A stretch of DNA of 17,769 nt from Treponema sp. (GCA_031259035.1 JAIRLZ010000167.1:1-17769); one strand, 5' to 3'; shown: positions 7,592 through 15,567, counted from the stretch's first letter. Program-made: numbers and translations. Notes: generated by a model not told the origin, from the letters alone.

Positions 7592-8253
7592 ACGGAGCGA
7601 CTCAAGTAATGGATAAGCCAAAGCGGGCGCGTTTGGGATCAACGCTCAAATATGCGTTGTACGTTATAACGCATCCATTTGACGGCTTTTGGGATTTGAC
7701 GCATGAAAAACGGGGTTCCCTTGCGGCGGCGCATGTTATCATCGCGGCGCTGGTGGTGGTTGAAGTGTTGCGTCTTACTTTAACCAATTTTCAGTTTATT
7801 TCTATAAATATGGAATATTTTAATGTCATCACTGTGGCGCTCCGTATCCTTCTGCCGCTTTTCTTGTGGACAGTCGCCAACTGGAGCCTTACGACCTTGA
7901 TGGACGGCAAGGGTCGTATCCTTGAAATCTATATGGCGACAGCGTACGCATTCACCCCGTATATTATTATCAATGCGGCCATGATAGTGTTAAGCCAGTT
8001 TATTACGGAACAGGAAGGCGCCGTTTATTATGTCTTAACCAGTTTTGCGCTTGTGTGGTCGGTTCTGCTGGTCTTGGCTGCGATGATGATGGTCCATAGT
8101 TACAGCGCTACGAAAGCGATTCTTTCAAGCCTGCTTTCTATAATAGCGATGGGCGTCATGGTGTTTATCTTTCTTATGTTTTTTAGTCTTATCAGCGATG
8201 CGATAGCCTATTTCATATCGCTGTACAAAGAAATCGTTTTCAGGCTGACGTAG
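7588..8253 (+). CDS. Yip1-family integral membrane protein
   Basis: Multi-pass inner-membrane protein of 221 residues with about five helices. The Yip1-domain signature is present at 94-110 (WTVANWSLTTLMDGKGR), followed by the typical ATAYAFTPYIIIN segment. Bacterial Yip1 proteins have no settled biochemical role. A cytoplasmic N-terminal region ends in the motif THPFDGFWDLTHEKRGS (28-44), common at the start of this family. Translation is coupled to the NHL gene by a 4-nt overlap, with AAGGAGG (7571-7577) ten bases upstream inside that gene. The coupling suggests the two proteins are made in matched amounts and perhaps bind each other in the membrane (inference). Confidence 0.85.
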   Translation: MNGATQVMDKPKRARLGSTLKYALYVITHPFDGFWDLTHEKRGSLAAAHVIIAALVVVEVLRLTLTNFQFISINMEYFNVITVALRILLPLFLWTVANWSLTTLMDGKGRILEIYMATAYAFTPYIIINAAMIVLSQFITEQEGAVYYVLTSFALVWSVLLVLAAMMMVHSYSATKAILSSLLSIIAMGVMVFIFLMFFSLISDAIAYFISLYKEIVFRLT

Positions 8254-8262
8254 GAGAAGGAC

Positions 8263-10836
8263 ATGAAAAAGAATCTTTTAGCGTCGGCCTTGTCGCCGGT
8301 ATTGCGGGTTTTGCCGGCGCTTGTCATAGCGGGAGTGGTTTTCATTTCAATCTCCTGCAACAAGGTGGAAACGGAAAATAAAAGGATCCAATGGTACGAA
8401 TGGGACGGCGATGAACAGGAAGTGACGCTTCAAAACGAGCGGCTTGAACTACGGTTTTTCCCCAAAACCACCGGCTTTACGCTGACAGACAAAACCACCG
8501 GCGTAGCGTGGCATTCCACTCCGGAAGACGCGGCGGACGATCTTCTCGCGGACGGCTTGACAAAACAGATAGTGCAATCGCAGTTTACGTTGGTTTACTC
8601 GGATGATGCGGGCGTGGGCGTAACGCTGTCGAATTCCAGATACAGTGTTGAAAAAGGCATGTTCGAATACGCCGTGGTTGACGGCGGGCTTGAAGTGAAC
8701 TACACGGTTGGCAATGTGTCGCGTGTTTTCTACATTCCAAAAGCGGTTCGGGAACAGCGCTTCACTGAATTCCTCGAAAAAATGGAAAAATCGGATCGCG
8801 ACAAGGTTGAAGGAAGCTACCGTCTCTACGACATCAACAGACTGCGCGCGAACGACAACAAAGACGCGCTTCTTGAGTCGTATCCTGACTTAAAAGACGA
8901 AAAGGTGTACATCATGAGGGACACCACGCAGGATTTTATGAAGGCGCAAATCGACGACCTGCTTGCCTCGGTTGGGTATACCATAGAAGATTATGAGGAA
9001 GACGCCGCGCGGTACAACGCGCCGGCTGAGCCTGAAAGGCCGGTGTTTAACGTAACCGTCCGCTATGAATTGGACGGCAACGCTCTTGTGGTGAGCGTCC
9101 CGTTTGATAAATTGGCGTTCAGACCTTTATTCCCCATAACTCAGGTGAACCTTCTGCCTTATTTCGGCGCGGGCGGCGTTCAGGATGAAGGGTATCTGTT
9201 TGTGCCGGATGGAAGCGGCGCCCTTATCAAATTCAACAACGGCAAACAGGGGCAGCTTGCGTACAATAACTATGTGTACGGTTGGGACGCGGGCATGTTC
9301 CGCGAAGCGATCATCCACGACAACAAAGCTCCGTTTCCGGTGTTCGGCGTCCAGAAAAATGGCAATGCGCTTCTGTGCGTGATTGAAGAGGGCGCTTCCT
9401 ACGCAAGCGTCAGGGCGGATGTTTCCGGCAGAAACAGCTCCTACAACAATGTATATGGGCAGTACGCCGTCATGCACGGCGCGAGTCTGGATGTTTCGGC
9501 GAAATCCGACAAAGCCGTGTATATGTACCAAGCGCAGCTTCCGCCGGGCGGACGGATCGTTCAGCGGTATATACTCTGCGCTGAAGACACCTATGTCGGA
9601 ATGGCGAAAGAATTCAGGGATTACCTGCTTGCGAAAGACAGCGGGCTAAACGCCACGATCGATGGCGGCGTTCCCATTGCGGTGGAGATCATCGGGGCTG
9701 TGGACAAGATTCAGCATCGAGTCGGCATTCCTTTTAATCTGCCATTAAAACTCACTTCATACGAAGAAGCGGAAGGAATGGTGGAAGACTTCGCCGCTTT
9801 CGGCTGGAAAAATGTGAATGTCAAAATAATCGGCTGGTTTAACAACGGCGTCGAGCATTCCGTGCCGTCGAGCGTACGCCTGATTTCCGGGTTGGGCGGC
9901 AAGAACGCATTCCAGAGACTCGTTTCCACGGCGCGTGACCTTGGTTTCAAATTGTACGCCGAGGGCGACTTCCTCCACATGCGTGATAATGGACTTTTCG
10001 ACACATTCAGCCTGTATACGGACGCGGCGCGGTACGTTACCCGCAAGCGGATAGAGAGCTATCCCTACAGCTTCGTCTGGTTCGGCGAACGGAAAAACTG
10101 GGGCAAGATCAGTTATATGGCGACGCCGCTCTATATGAAAGAACTCATTCAGGGCTTTGATGAAAAAACCGAAAAATTGGGCGTAACAAACATCGCGTTC
10201 AGAACAATCGGCGCGAAACTCGGCGGCGATTACTACGAAAAACGGTTTGTAAGCCGCGAGGCGTCCATGAACATACAAAAGGAAACGCTCGCCGAATTAA
10301 AACGGAAGGGAAAGGGAGTTCTCGTGAATACGGGCTTTTTGTACACCGCGCCCTACGCTGATTTCATCACCGATATACCGCTTGTGGATCAGGCTTTCGG
10401 CATCACCGACGTATCGGTGCCTTTCTACCAAATCGTCTTGCATGGACTCGTACCCTTTGCGGGACGGGCGATCAACCTCGCCGAGGATTACCGCCTTAAT
10501 TTGTTGAAATCCATTGAGGGCGGCGCCGGCTTGTACTTCAGTTTTATGACCGAGGACAGCGCGATTCTTCAGGAAACGAAATTCAGACAATTCTACGCCA
10601 ATGAGTACAGCAAGTGGGCGGACGACGCGGACGCCATTTATCAGCGGTTTGCGCGTGATTTTGACGGTTTGTTCAATCAAAGGATTGACAATCATGAAAT
10701 ACTCGCGCCGAATGTAACGCTGACCATATACGAAAATGGAACCAAAGTTTTGGTGAACGCAGGCAAAACGAGTTGCGGCTATGAAGGCAAAAACGTAGCC
10801 CCGTACGATTACGCGGTAATAAAGCAGGAGGAATAG
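8263..10836 (+). CDS. DUF5696-type lipoprotein, putative glycan-active enzyme
   Basis: Large secreted lipoprotein of 857 residues. The signal peptide ends in a relaxed spirochaete-like lipobox, with Cys32 as the likely lipidated residue (VFISIS-C). I assign it to DUF5696 from its size, its position next to Yip1 and sugar-permease genes, and the signature PDGSGALIKFNNGK at 315-328 followed by NNYVYGWDAG. The layout looks like a glycoside hydrolase: a long beta-rich N-terminal part (about 50-460), an alpha/beta barrel-like part (about 470-770, with KLYAEGDFLHMRDNGLF and FRTIGAKLGGDYYEKRF), and a short C-terminal sandwich (816-854, VTLTIYENGTKVLVNAG). Acidic residues such as E567, D569 and D656 lie in loops that could be catalytic, but this is inference. 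AGGAGA precedes the ATG; the gap to the Yip1 gene is 9 bp. The next permease begins at the base after its stop. Family likely; enzymatic role unproven. Confidence 0.8.
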   Translation: MKKNLLASALSPVLRVLPALVIAGVVFISISCNKVETENKRIQWYEWDGDEQEVTLQNERLELRFFPKTTGFTLTDKTTGVAWHSTPEDAADDLLADGLTKQIVQSQFTLVYSDDAGVGVTLSNSRYSVEKGMFEYAVVDGGLEVNYTVGNVSRVFYIPKAVREQRFTEFLEKMEKSDRDKVEGSYRLYDINRLRANDNKDALLESYPDLKDEKVYIMRDTTQDFMKAQIDDLLASVGYTIEDYEEDAARYNAPAEPERPVFNVTVRYELDGNALVVSVPFDKLAFRPLFPITQVNLLPYFGAGGVQDEGYLFVPDGSGALIKFNNGKQGQLAYNNYVYGWDAGMFREAIIHDNKAPFPVFGVQKNGNALLCVIEEGASYASVRADVSGRNSSYNNVYGQYAVMHGASLDVSAKSDKAVYMYQAQLPPGGRIVQRYILCAEDTYVGMAKEFRDYLLAKDSGLNATIDGGVPIAVEIIGAVDKIQHRVGIPFNLPLKLTSYEEAEGMVEDFAAFGWKNVNVKIIGWFNNGVEHSVPSSVRLISGLGGKNAFQRLVSTARDLGFKLYAEGDFLHMRDNGLFDTFSLYTDAARYVTRKRIESYPYSFVWFGERKNWGKISYMATPLYMKELIQGFDEKTEKLGVTNIAFRTIGAKLGGDYYEKRFVSREASMNIQKETLAELKRKGKGVLVNTGFLYTAPYADFITDIPLVDQAFGITDVSVPFYQIVLHGLVPFAGRAINLAEDYRLNLLKSIEGGAGLYFSFMTEDSAILQETKFRQFYANEYSKWADDADAIYQRFARDFDGLFNQRIDNHEILAPNVTLTIYENGTKVLVNAGKTSCGYEGKNVAPYDYAVIKQEE

Positions 10837-11760
10837 ATGAGGAGAAATAATCTGACGCTTGAAACCAAAAACGTCATAGCGGGCTATCTTTTCATATCGC
10901 CGTTTCTCATTGGATTTCTGGCGTTTATGGTCTTTCCGATTATAGAATCGCTGAGGATGATATTCAGCGATGTCAGAATCGACACGGTGAAGCAAGGGTT
11001 TTCCATGACCTTTACGGGGCTGGCAAACCTGAACAAGGTTTTTTTTATTGACGCGGAATTCAACCGTATGCTGGTCGAAGAATTGGGGCGCATGGTGCTG
11101 ATCGTTCCGGCGGAACTCATTTTCAGCCTTTTTGTCGCGCTGATTCTAAATCAAGAATTCAAGGCGAGGGGATTCGTGCGCACGGTTTTTTTCCTGCCGG
11201 TTATTCTGTCATCGGGCGTTATGATTGGACTTGAGACGAACAATACGCTTCTAAACGGCATGGCCGAAATGATACGGGACAGCAACACGATGAAGGCGTC
11301 TGTCACCAGCGTGCTTGAGGATATTCTTGTCGTTTCTGAAGGGTCGGGGGATAACGCGGTGTCCGATTTTATGGGCTATATTTTCGCGGTCGTCAATCAG
11401 GTTTACGATATTGCGATGGCATCCGGCATACAGATCATTATCTTTTTGTCAGCGTTACAGTCAATCTCGCCAAGCGTGTATGAAGCCGCGCAGATTGAAG
11501 GCGCGACTAAATGGGAAAGTTTCTGGAAGGTGACCTTTCCTATGGTGAGCCCTTTGATACTGGTTAATGTCGTTTACAGCGTGGTGGACTATTTCATAAG
11601 AACGGATAATACGGTGATGACAAAAATACGTACAACACTTATGCAACGTCTGGAATACGGTTTCGCTACGGCAATGGCGTGGGTGTACTTCTTGGCGGTC
11701 ATCGTCATTCTTGGCACAGTGGCGTTTGTTATTTCAAAGAAGGTGTACTACTATGAGTAA
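10837..11760 (+). CDS. Carbohydrate ABC transporter permease, MalF/UgpA type (second pair)
   Basis: Channel subunit of a second sugar importer, 307 residues. The first membrane helix is YLFISPFLIGFLAFMVFPII (17-36) and the EAA loop is at about 216-236 (YEAAQIEGATKWESFWKVTF). Unlike the first MalF-type subunit, it has a polar stretch of about 60 residues (131-195, including MIRDSNTMKASVTSVLED) between the middle helices, which would project into the periplasm or lie on the membrane face. The ATG follows directly on the TAG of the DUF5696 gene (10834-10836), and AGGAGG sits five bases upstream inside that gene, so translation is coupled. It is not a close copy of the first pair, so the two importers probably differ in substrate. 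Confidence 0.93.
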   Translation: MRRNNLTLETKNVIAGYLFISPFLIGFLAFMVFPIIESLRMIFSDVRIDTVKQGFSMTFTGLANLNKVFFIDAEFNRMLVEELGRMVLIVPAELIFSLFVALILNQEFKARGFVRTVFFLPVILSSGVMIGLETNNTLLNGMAEMIRDSNTMKASVTSVLEDILVVSEGSGDNAVSDFMGYIFAVVNQVYDIAMASGIQIIIFLSALQSISPSVYEAAQIEGATKWESFWKVTFPMVSPLILVNVVYSVVDYFIRTDNTVMTKIRTTLMQRLEYGFATAMAWVYFLAVIVILGTVAFVISKKVYYYE

Positions 11761-12766
11761 CATATTTAATTGGAAAGAATTCAATAGATTTTTGGAACAG
11801 AACCGCGCTTCAAAAGGAATTCTTCTTAAAACGAAGGCAGGCGGCGTTTTATTCAAGGTATGCCGCGCTTTGTTGCTGTTTGGACTTTGCTTTCTTATCC
11901 TACAGCCGCTTCTGGACAAATTAAGCATAGCTTTTATGGCGTTGCAGGACCTGTACGACCCGACCGTCATAAGCATACCAAGACACTTTACGCTGGACAA
12001 TTTCGCGTTGGCGAGTCAATTGATGAACTTCTTTCCCACGCTTTTCAGGACGCTTGTTTTGGTTGTTGTCAGCGCGACATTGCAAATCGCCGCGTGTACG
12101 CTCACGGGCTATGGATTTGCGCGTTTTAAATTTCCTCTGAAAAATTTCTGGTTCGCCTGCGTCATGCTTATCATTGTGGTTCCGCCGCAGACAATAATGG
12201 CGCCGCTGTACCTGAATTTCCGGTTTTTTGACGTATTCGGCTTTATTCGCAGATTGACCGGCAAACCGATCAACATGTTGAACAGCGTGGCGGGTTATTT
12301 GTTGCTGTCGGTTACGGGAATGGGCTTGAAAAGCGGTTTGTACATCTTTATGCTCAGACAGTTCTTCCGCAGTATGCCGAAAGAGCTTGAAGAAGCCGCG
12401 TGTATAGATGGGTGCGGCAAGCTGAGGACGTTTGGCGCGATTATTCTTCCCGACGCCGCGCCTATGGTTACGTCGTGCTTTTTGTTCTCTTTTGTATGGC
12501 AATGGACGGATTCCTTCTATTCCAGCCTCTTCCTGACGACATATAGAGTGCTTGCCGCCCAACTCGGCGCTGTTTCCGACCGTCTGAGTGAATGGTGGGG
12601 GCAAAGTGTTGGTTACGCAAGCGGCGCTTTGCCGCCGGTCGGCTATATGCAGGCGATCATCGCCACCGGCATGTTGATGAGCCTTATCCCAATTATCATC
12701 CTGTACCTTATAGCTCAAAAAGCGTTTGTTCAGAGTTTGAGCCGGACAGGTATCACGGGCATGTAG
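11753..12766 (+). CDS. Carbohydrate ABC transporter permease, MalG/UgpE type (second pair)
   Basis: Partner channel subunit of the second importer, 337 residues, longer than most MalG-type proteins because of an N-terminal cytoplasmic extension of about 35 residues. The first membrane helix is at about 37-55 and the EAA loop at 214-233 (EAACIDGCGKLRTFGAIILP). The ATG at 11753 overlaps the previous gene by 8 bp and has AAGGTG just upstream. The frame is open back to 11711, but that start has no ribosome site and would add 14 residues read through the upstream gene. It ends in the normal family tail FVQSLSRTGITGM. It is the last gene of the packed operon; no terminator follows in the 213 bp before the next gene. 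Confidence 0.93.
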   Translation: MSNIFNWKEFNRFLEQNRASKGILLKTKAGGVLFKVCRALLLFGLCFLILQPLLDKLSIAFMALQDLYDPTVISIPRHFTLDNFALASQLMNFFPTLFRTLVLVVVSATLQIAACTLTGYGFARFKFPLKNFWFACVMLIIVVPPQTIMAPLYLNFRFFDVFGFIRRLTGKPINMLNSVAGYLLLSVTGMGLKSGLYIFMLRQFFRSMPKELEEAACIDGCGKLRTFGAIILPDAAPMVTSCFLFSFVWQWTDSFYSSLFLTTYRVLAAQLGAVSDRLSEWWGQSVGYASGALPPVGYMQAIIATGMLMSLIPIIILYLIAQKAFVQSLSRTGITGM

Positions 12767-12807
12767 CCTGCATGTGGGAAATTTCATTGAGAAAAGTTTT
12801 TTATAGA

Positions 12808-12870
12808 AGCTGTTCCAATGGTTGGCGATTTTCTTCGGAGAACATCTGGAAATCCAGTGGGAGTTCCAGA
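12808..12870. repeat. Degenerate copy of the TGTTCCAA intergenic repeat
   Basis: AGCTGTTCCAATGG at 12808 resembles the left arm of the repeats at 1047 and 1149. Just after it, TTGGCGATTTTCTTCGGAGA (from 12822) aligns without gaps to 1129-1148. About 14 of 20 positions agree, and the differences are all transitions, as expected of an old diverged copy. A small dyad CTGGA-AA-TCCAG follows at 12846-12857. It lies in the gap between the second permease pair and the lipoprotein binding protein. Confidence 0.5.
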
Positions 12871-12979
12871 GATTTTTATATGGAAAAACACCCTTGTAGG
12901 ACATTTTTCTATGTCATAGGTAAAAAACCTGATAGCTTGCTTTATGAAATGCTTGTATGGTAGGGAATAGGAGGAAGAT

Positions 12980-14392
12980 ATGTCAAGAAAAGCAAAACAA
13001 ATTGGTGTTGTGTTGCTCTCACTTATGATTGTGGCAGTATTTATTGGATGTCAGAAAAAAAAGGCCGCTGAGGCCGCTGATGAAGCCGCCGTAGTTGTGG
13101 AAGCCGCTGAACGCGATCTCGGTGGTATGGAAATCATCTACGGCAACTGGTGGGCTGATTACGATGTAGACACCTACGAGCCGAATAACCCGGCTGACGA
13201 AAGAACTCTTGAATGGCGCAAGGAAATTCAGGAAAAGTACAACTTTAAGATGCGGGAAGCGAATGTAGCCACATGGGAACTTATGATGGAAGAAAGCGCA
13301 TCCTCCATCATGGCGGGTACGCCTATCGCGCAGGTTATTCAACTGCAGCCGAACTGGGCGATGGCGCTGTATGGGCAGAAATTGCTTGCGCCGTTGGATG
13401 TGCCGAGCGTTGATTTTACCCAGGATAAACCCATACAATGGAACAGATCTGTTAAGGACGCCTTTACGTTCAATGGAAATACGTATGCCCTTACGGTTGG
13501 ATATGGCGGCTCACAACACGGCGGCGGGGTGTTTTACAATAAACGGCTCTTTGAAGAAGCCGGTTTGGACCCGAACCTGCCTTATGATTTGCAGAAGTCA
13601 GGAGAATGGACGTGGGAAAAATTTCGCGAGATCTGCTCAAAAGTTCAACGCGATGTTGACAATGACGGTGTGATTGACGTGTATGCCACCGCATCAATAT
13701 CTACCGATGCGCTTGATTTTATTATTGCCAGCAATGGCGCCCGCATCATTGATAAAGATTCCTCCGGTAAATTTGTTCTCGCCACCAATAGGCCAGAATT
13801 CCTTGAAGCGCTTCAGTTCTCTTGCCAGTTGTTTCTGGATGGCTATGTCAGAAGCCAACGCCCGGACGAAAACTGGAACTATTTTGAACCGTTGTTCCAT
13901 GATGGAAAAATCGCCATGCGTATAGCCCAACAGTACGTCGCGCAACAACTTGCTGAGATGCAGGACGACTGGGGGTTTGTACTGTTTCCCAAGGGGCCAA
14001 AACTTTCCAATTATCTGTTCAGTCAGGATGAAAACGTATGTATCATTCCCTCAACCTATACGCCCGAAGAGGTTGACAACATCATGTTCGCCTATAAAAT
14101 GTGGCAGACTCCCGCTCCGGGGAACGATGATGAGAATGCGTGGAAAGGCGCTCAATACAACATCTATCGTGACACCCGCGCTGTTGATGAAACGCTCGTT
14201 ATGATTCGCGATCCCAACTTCAGCATCTTCAAATACGAAAACCTGCTTGGCGGCTTTACTAACTCAGCCAGAGGTCAAATGGCGTGGAATATGTGGGTTG
14301 ACGGCGTAGCGCAAAATCCGGCGCAACTCATTGAACAAGTCTCTCCTTCATGGCAAGCCATTGTTGAAGATGCCAATGTGGAACTCCAGTAA
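12980..14392 (+). CDS. Extracellular solute-binding lipoprotein, family 1 (carbohydrate type)
   Basis: Periplasmic substrate-binding protein of a sugar ABC importer, 470 residues, the normal size. The signal peptide ends VAVFIG-C, with Cys24 as the lipidation site, followed by an Ala/Glu-rich flexible tether (residues about 28-47). Family features include the ligand-cleft segment GGGVFYNKRLFEEAGLDPNL (near 176-195), the following GEWTWEKFREICSKV, and an Asp-rich stretch DVDNDGVIDVYA similar to a calcium-binding loop. AGGAGG lies 5 nt before the ATG. It follows the second permease pair by 213 bp and is the last gene before a strong terminator, so it is probably the binding partner of that pair. 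The gap, with its own leader, would let it be made at a higher level than the permeases. Substrate unknown. Confidence 0.94.
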   Translation: MSRKAKQIGVVLLSLMIVAVFIGCQKKKAAEAADEAAVVVEAAERDLGGMEIIYGNWWADYDVDTYEPNNPADERTLEWRKEIQEKYNFKMREANVATWELMMEESASSIMAGTPIAQVIQLQPNWAMALYGQKLLAPLDVPSVDFTQDKPIQWNRSVKDAFTFNGNTYALTVGYGGSQHGGGVFYNKRLFEEAGLDPNLPYDLQKSGEWTWEKFREICSKVQRDVDNDGVIDVYATASISTDALDFIIASNGARIIDKDSSGKFVLATNRPEFLEALQFSCQLFLDGYVRSQRPDENWNYFEPLFHDGKIAMRIAQQYVAQQLAEMQDDWGFVLFPKGPKLSNYLFSQDENVCIIPSTYTPEEVDNIMFAYKMWQTPAPGNDDENAWKGAQYNIYRDTRAVDETLVMIRDPNFSIFKYENLLGGFTNSARGQMAWNMWVDGVAQNPAQLIEQVSPSWQAIVEDANVELQ

Positions 14393-14422
14393 GCCATAAA
14401 CCTATGCCCCCCATTGTTTTTG

Positions 14423-14449
14423 CCCCGCCGCCTTGCGGCGGGGTTTTTT
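14423..14449 (+). terminator. Strong intrinsic terminator of the carbohydrate cluster
   Basis: CCCCGCCGC (14423-14431), a 3-nt loop, GCGGCGGGG (14435-14443), then six T residues (14444-14449). The perfect 9-bp GC stem and T-tract lie 30 bp after the stop of the solute-binding lipoprotein and end the large plus-strand cluster. Confidence 0.95.
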
Positions 14450-14546
14450 ATTCGCAGTGAGATCTAATACCCGCATTCTAAAGGGCGGCCGCACACTTGT
14501 TTGGGCGCTCTGCGGCGGGGAGGTTCATTGCTGGAATGGATTTGAC

Positions 14547-14604
14547 CAATTGAAGCTATTCCAAAACTGACGCCATAAGGCGCGCTTTGGAGCGGCTTCA
14601 ATTG
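14547..14604. repeat. Long imperfect hairpin of the TTCCAAAACT repeat family
   Basis: Outer arms CAATTGAAGC (14547-14556) and GCTTCAATTG (14595-14604) are exact reverse complements. Inside them TATTCCAAAAC pairs imperfectly with GCTTTGGAGCG, and a small inner stem CGCC-ATAA-GGCG (14571-14582) closes the tip. A further matched pair, TTTGACC (14541-14547) and GGTCAAA (14617-14623), flanks it. The segment at 14628-14648, read on the minus strand, starts GGAATTGGCGACTTT and matches the AATTGGCAATTTTCTCC part of the copy near 1128. It lies between the terminator and the folP promoter. No other feature was seen in 14450-14690. Confidence 0.75.
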
Positions 14605-14690
14605 TCTGCAAAATCGGGTCAAACAATGGGGAAAAAGTCGCCAATTCCTGCGTGGAACGGTTATATATATGGCGTCCGGCGCGTCAACCC

Positions 14691-14719
14691 TTGACAGTAT
14701 TCCGCTCTCATTCTATACT
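14691..14719 (+). promoter_or_regulatory. Near-consensus sigma-70 promoter of folP-cdaA-cdaR
   Basis: TTGACA (14691-14696), a 17-bp spacer, then TATACT (14714-14719), five of six matches to the -10 consensus. Transcription should start near 14726, only about 8 nt before the folP ATG, so the mRNA would be leaderless or nearly so. It is by far the best promoter in the window. Confidence 0.88.
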
Positions 14720-14733
14720 CTCAACCTAGATGT

Positions 14734-15567
14734 ATGATCATTACTGAAGAAAGCGCGCGCCGTGTTCTTGTCATGGCGATAGTCAACTGCACCAACGACT
14801 CTTTCTTCCCGCACAGCAGGGCGGCTGACGCGGAGGCGGCGGTGGAAAAGGCGTTGCGCGCTGTGGAGGACGGCGCGGACATCATTGACATCGGTGGAGA
14901 ATCGACAAGACCCGGCGCGGCGTACATAGACGAGGAAGAGGAGAGCAGGCGGGTGCTGCCGGTCATCAGGGGAATCAGACGCCGGTCCGCCGCGTCCATA
15001 TCGGTGGACACGCGGAAAGCCGCGGTCGCGGCCGCGGCTTTGGAAGCCGGGGCGAACATCATCAACGATATTTCCGCGCTGGAAGACGATCCCGATATGG
15101 GGAGGGTCTGCGCGGCGCATCGCGCCAAAGTAGTGCTTATGCACAAGAAAGGCGCGCCTGAAACCATGCAAAATGATCCGTTCTACCAAGATGTTGTTGG
15201 GGAGGTCGCCTCTTATTTGAAAGACGCGGCGCAGAGGGCTTTGGATGCGGGCGTTGCGCGGGAAAACATCATACTTGATCCGGGCGTTGGTTTTGGGAAA
15301 CGGCTGGAAGACAACATGGCGCTCATCAAGCGCCTTGCGGCAATCCGCGCTCTCGGCTATCCTGTGCTGGTTGGGCTTTCGCGGAAGACCTTCATTGGAG
15401 ATATGACCGGAAGGGGTGTAGAGGACCGGCTCGCCGGTACCCTTGCGGCTAACGCCGCCGCCATTATGGCCGGAGCGGATATCATCAGGGTACACGATGT
15501 TAAAGAATCGGTTGATATGGTAAAGGTGTTGCATGGAGTGGCTGCAGAAACTGCTGGCAATGTATGA
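14734..15567 (+). CDS. folP: Dihydropteroate synthase
   Basis: Cytoplasmic enzyme that joins p-aminobenzoate to the pterin pyrophosphate to give dihydropteroate in folate synthesis; the family is the sulfonamide target. It has 277 residues, normal length, a TIM barrel. Family motifs occur in order: MAIVNCTNDSFF (14-25), DIGGESTRPGA (52-62), SVDT (90-93), NIINDISAL (108-116), ILDPGVGFGK (180-189), LVGLSRKTFIG (212-222) and IRVHDVKESV (251-260). The first motif usually reads N-V-T-P-D-S-F; here Pro is Asn, and the SDGG that normally follows is PHSR. There is no ribosome binding site, and the predicted transcription start lies only about 8 nt upstream, so the ATG is probably used leaderless. Its last 35 nt overlap the start of cdaA, linking the two genes in one operon. 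Confidence 0.95.
   Translation: MIITEESARRVLVMAIVNCTNDSFFPHSRAADAEAAVEKALRAVEDGADIIDIGGESTRPGAAYIDEEEESRRVLPVIRGIRRRSAASISVDTRKAAVAAAALEAGANIINDISALEDDPDMGRVCAAHRAKVVLMHKKGAPETMQNDPFYQDVVGEVASYLKDAAQRALDAGVARENIILDPGVGFGKRLEDNMALIKRLAAIRALGYPVLVGLSRKTFIGDMTGRGVEDRLAGTLAANAAAIMAGADIIRVHDVKESVDMVKVLHGVAAETAGNV

Noticed and set aside
11921..12904. Long minus-strand open frame (327 codons) opposite the second MalG-type permease
   Set aside because: Composition is rich in Arg, His and Gln with no membrane or domain pattern, as expected of a shadow of a hydrophobic gene.
12592..12963. Plus-strand open frame (123 codons) spanning the end of a permease and the following gap
   Set aside because: Most of it is the permease gene in another frame; the rest crosses the degenerate repeat and has no ribosome site.
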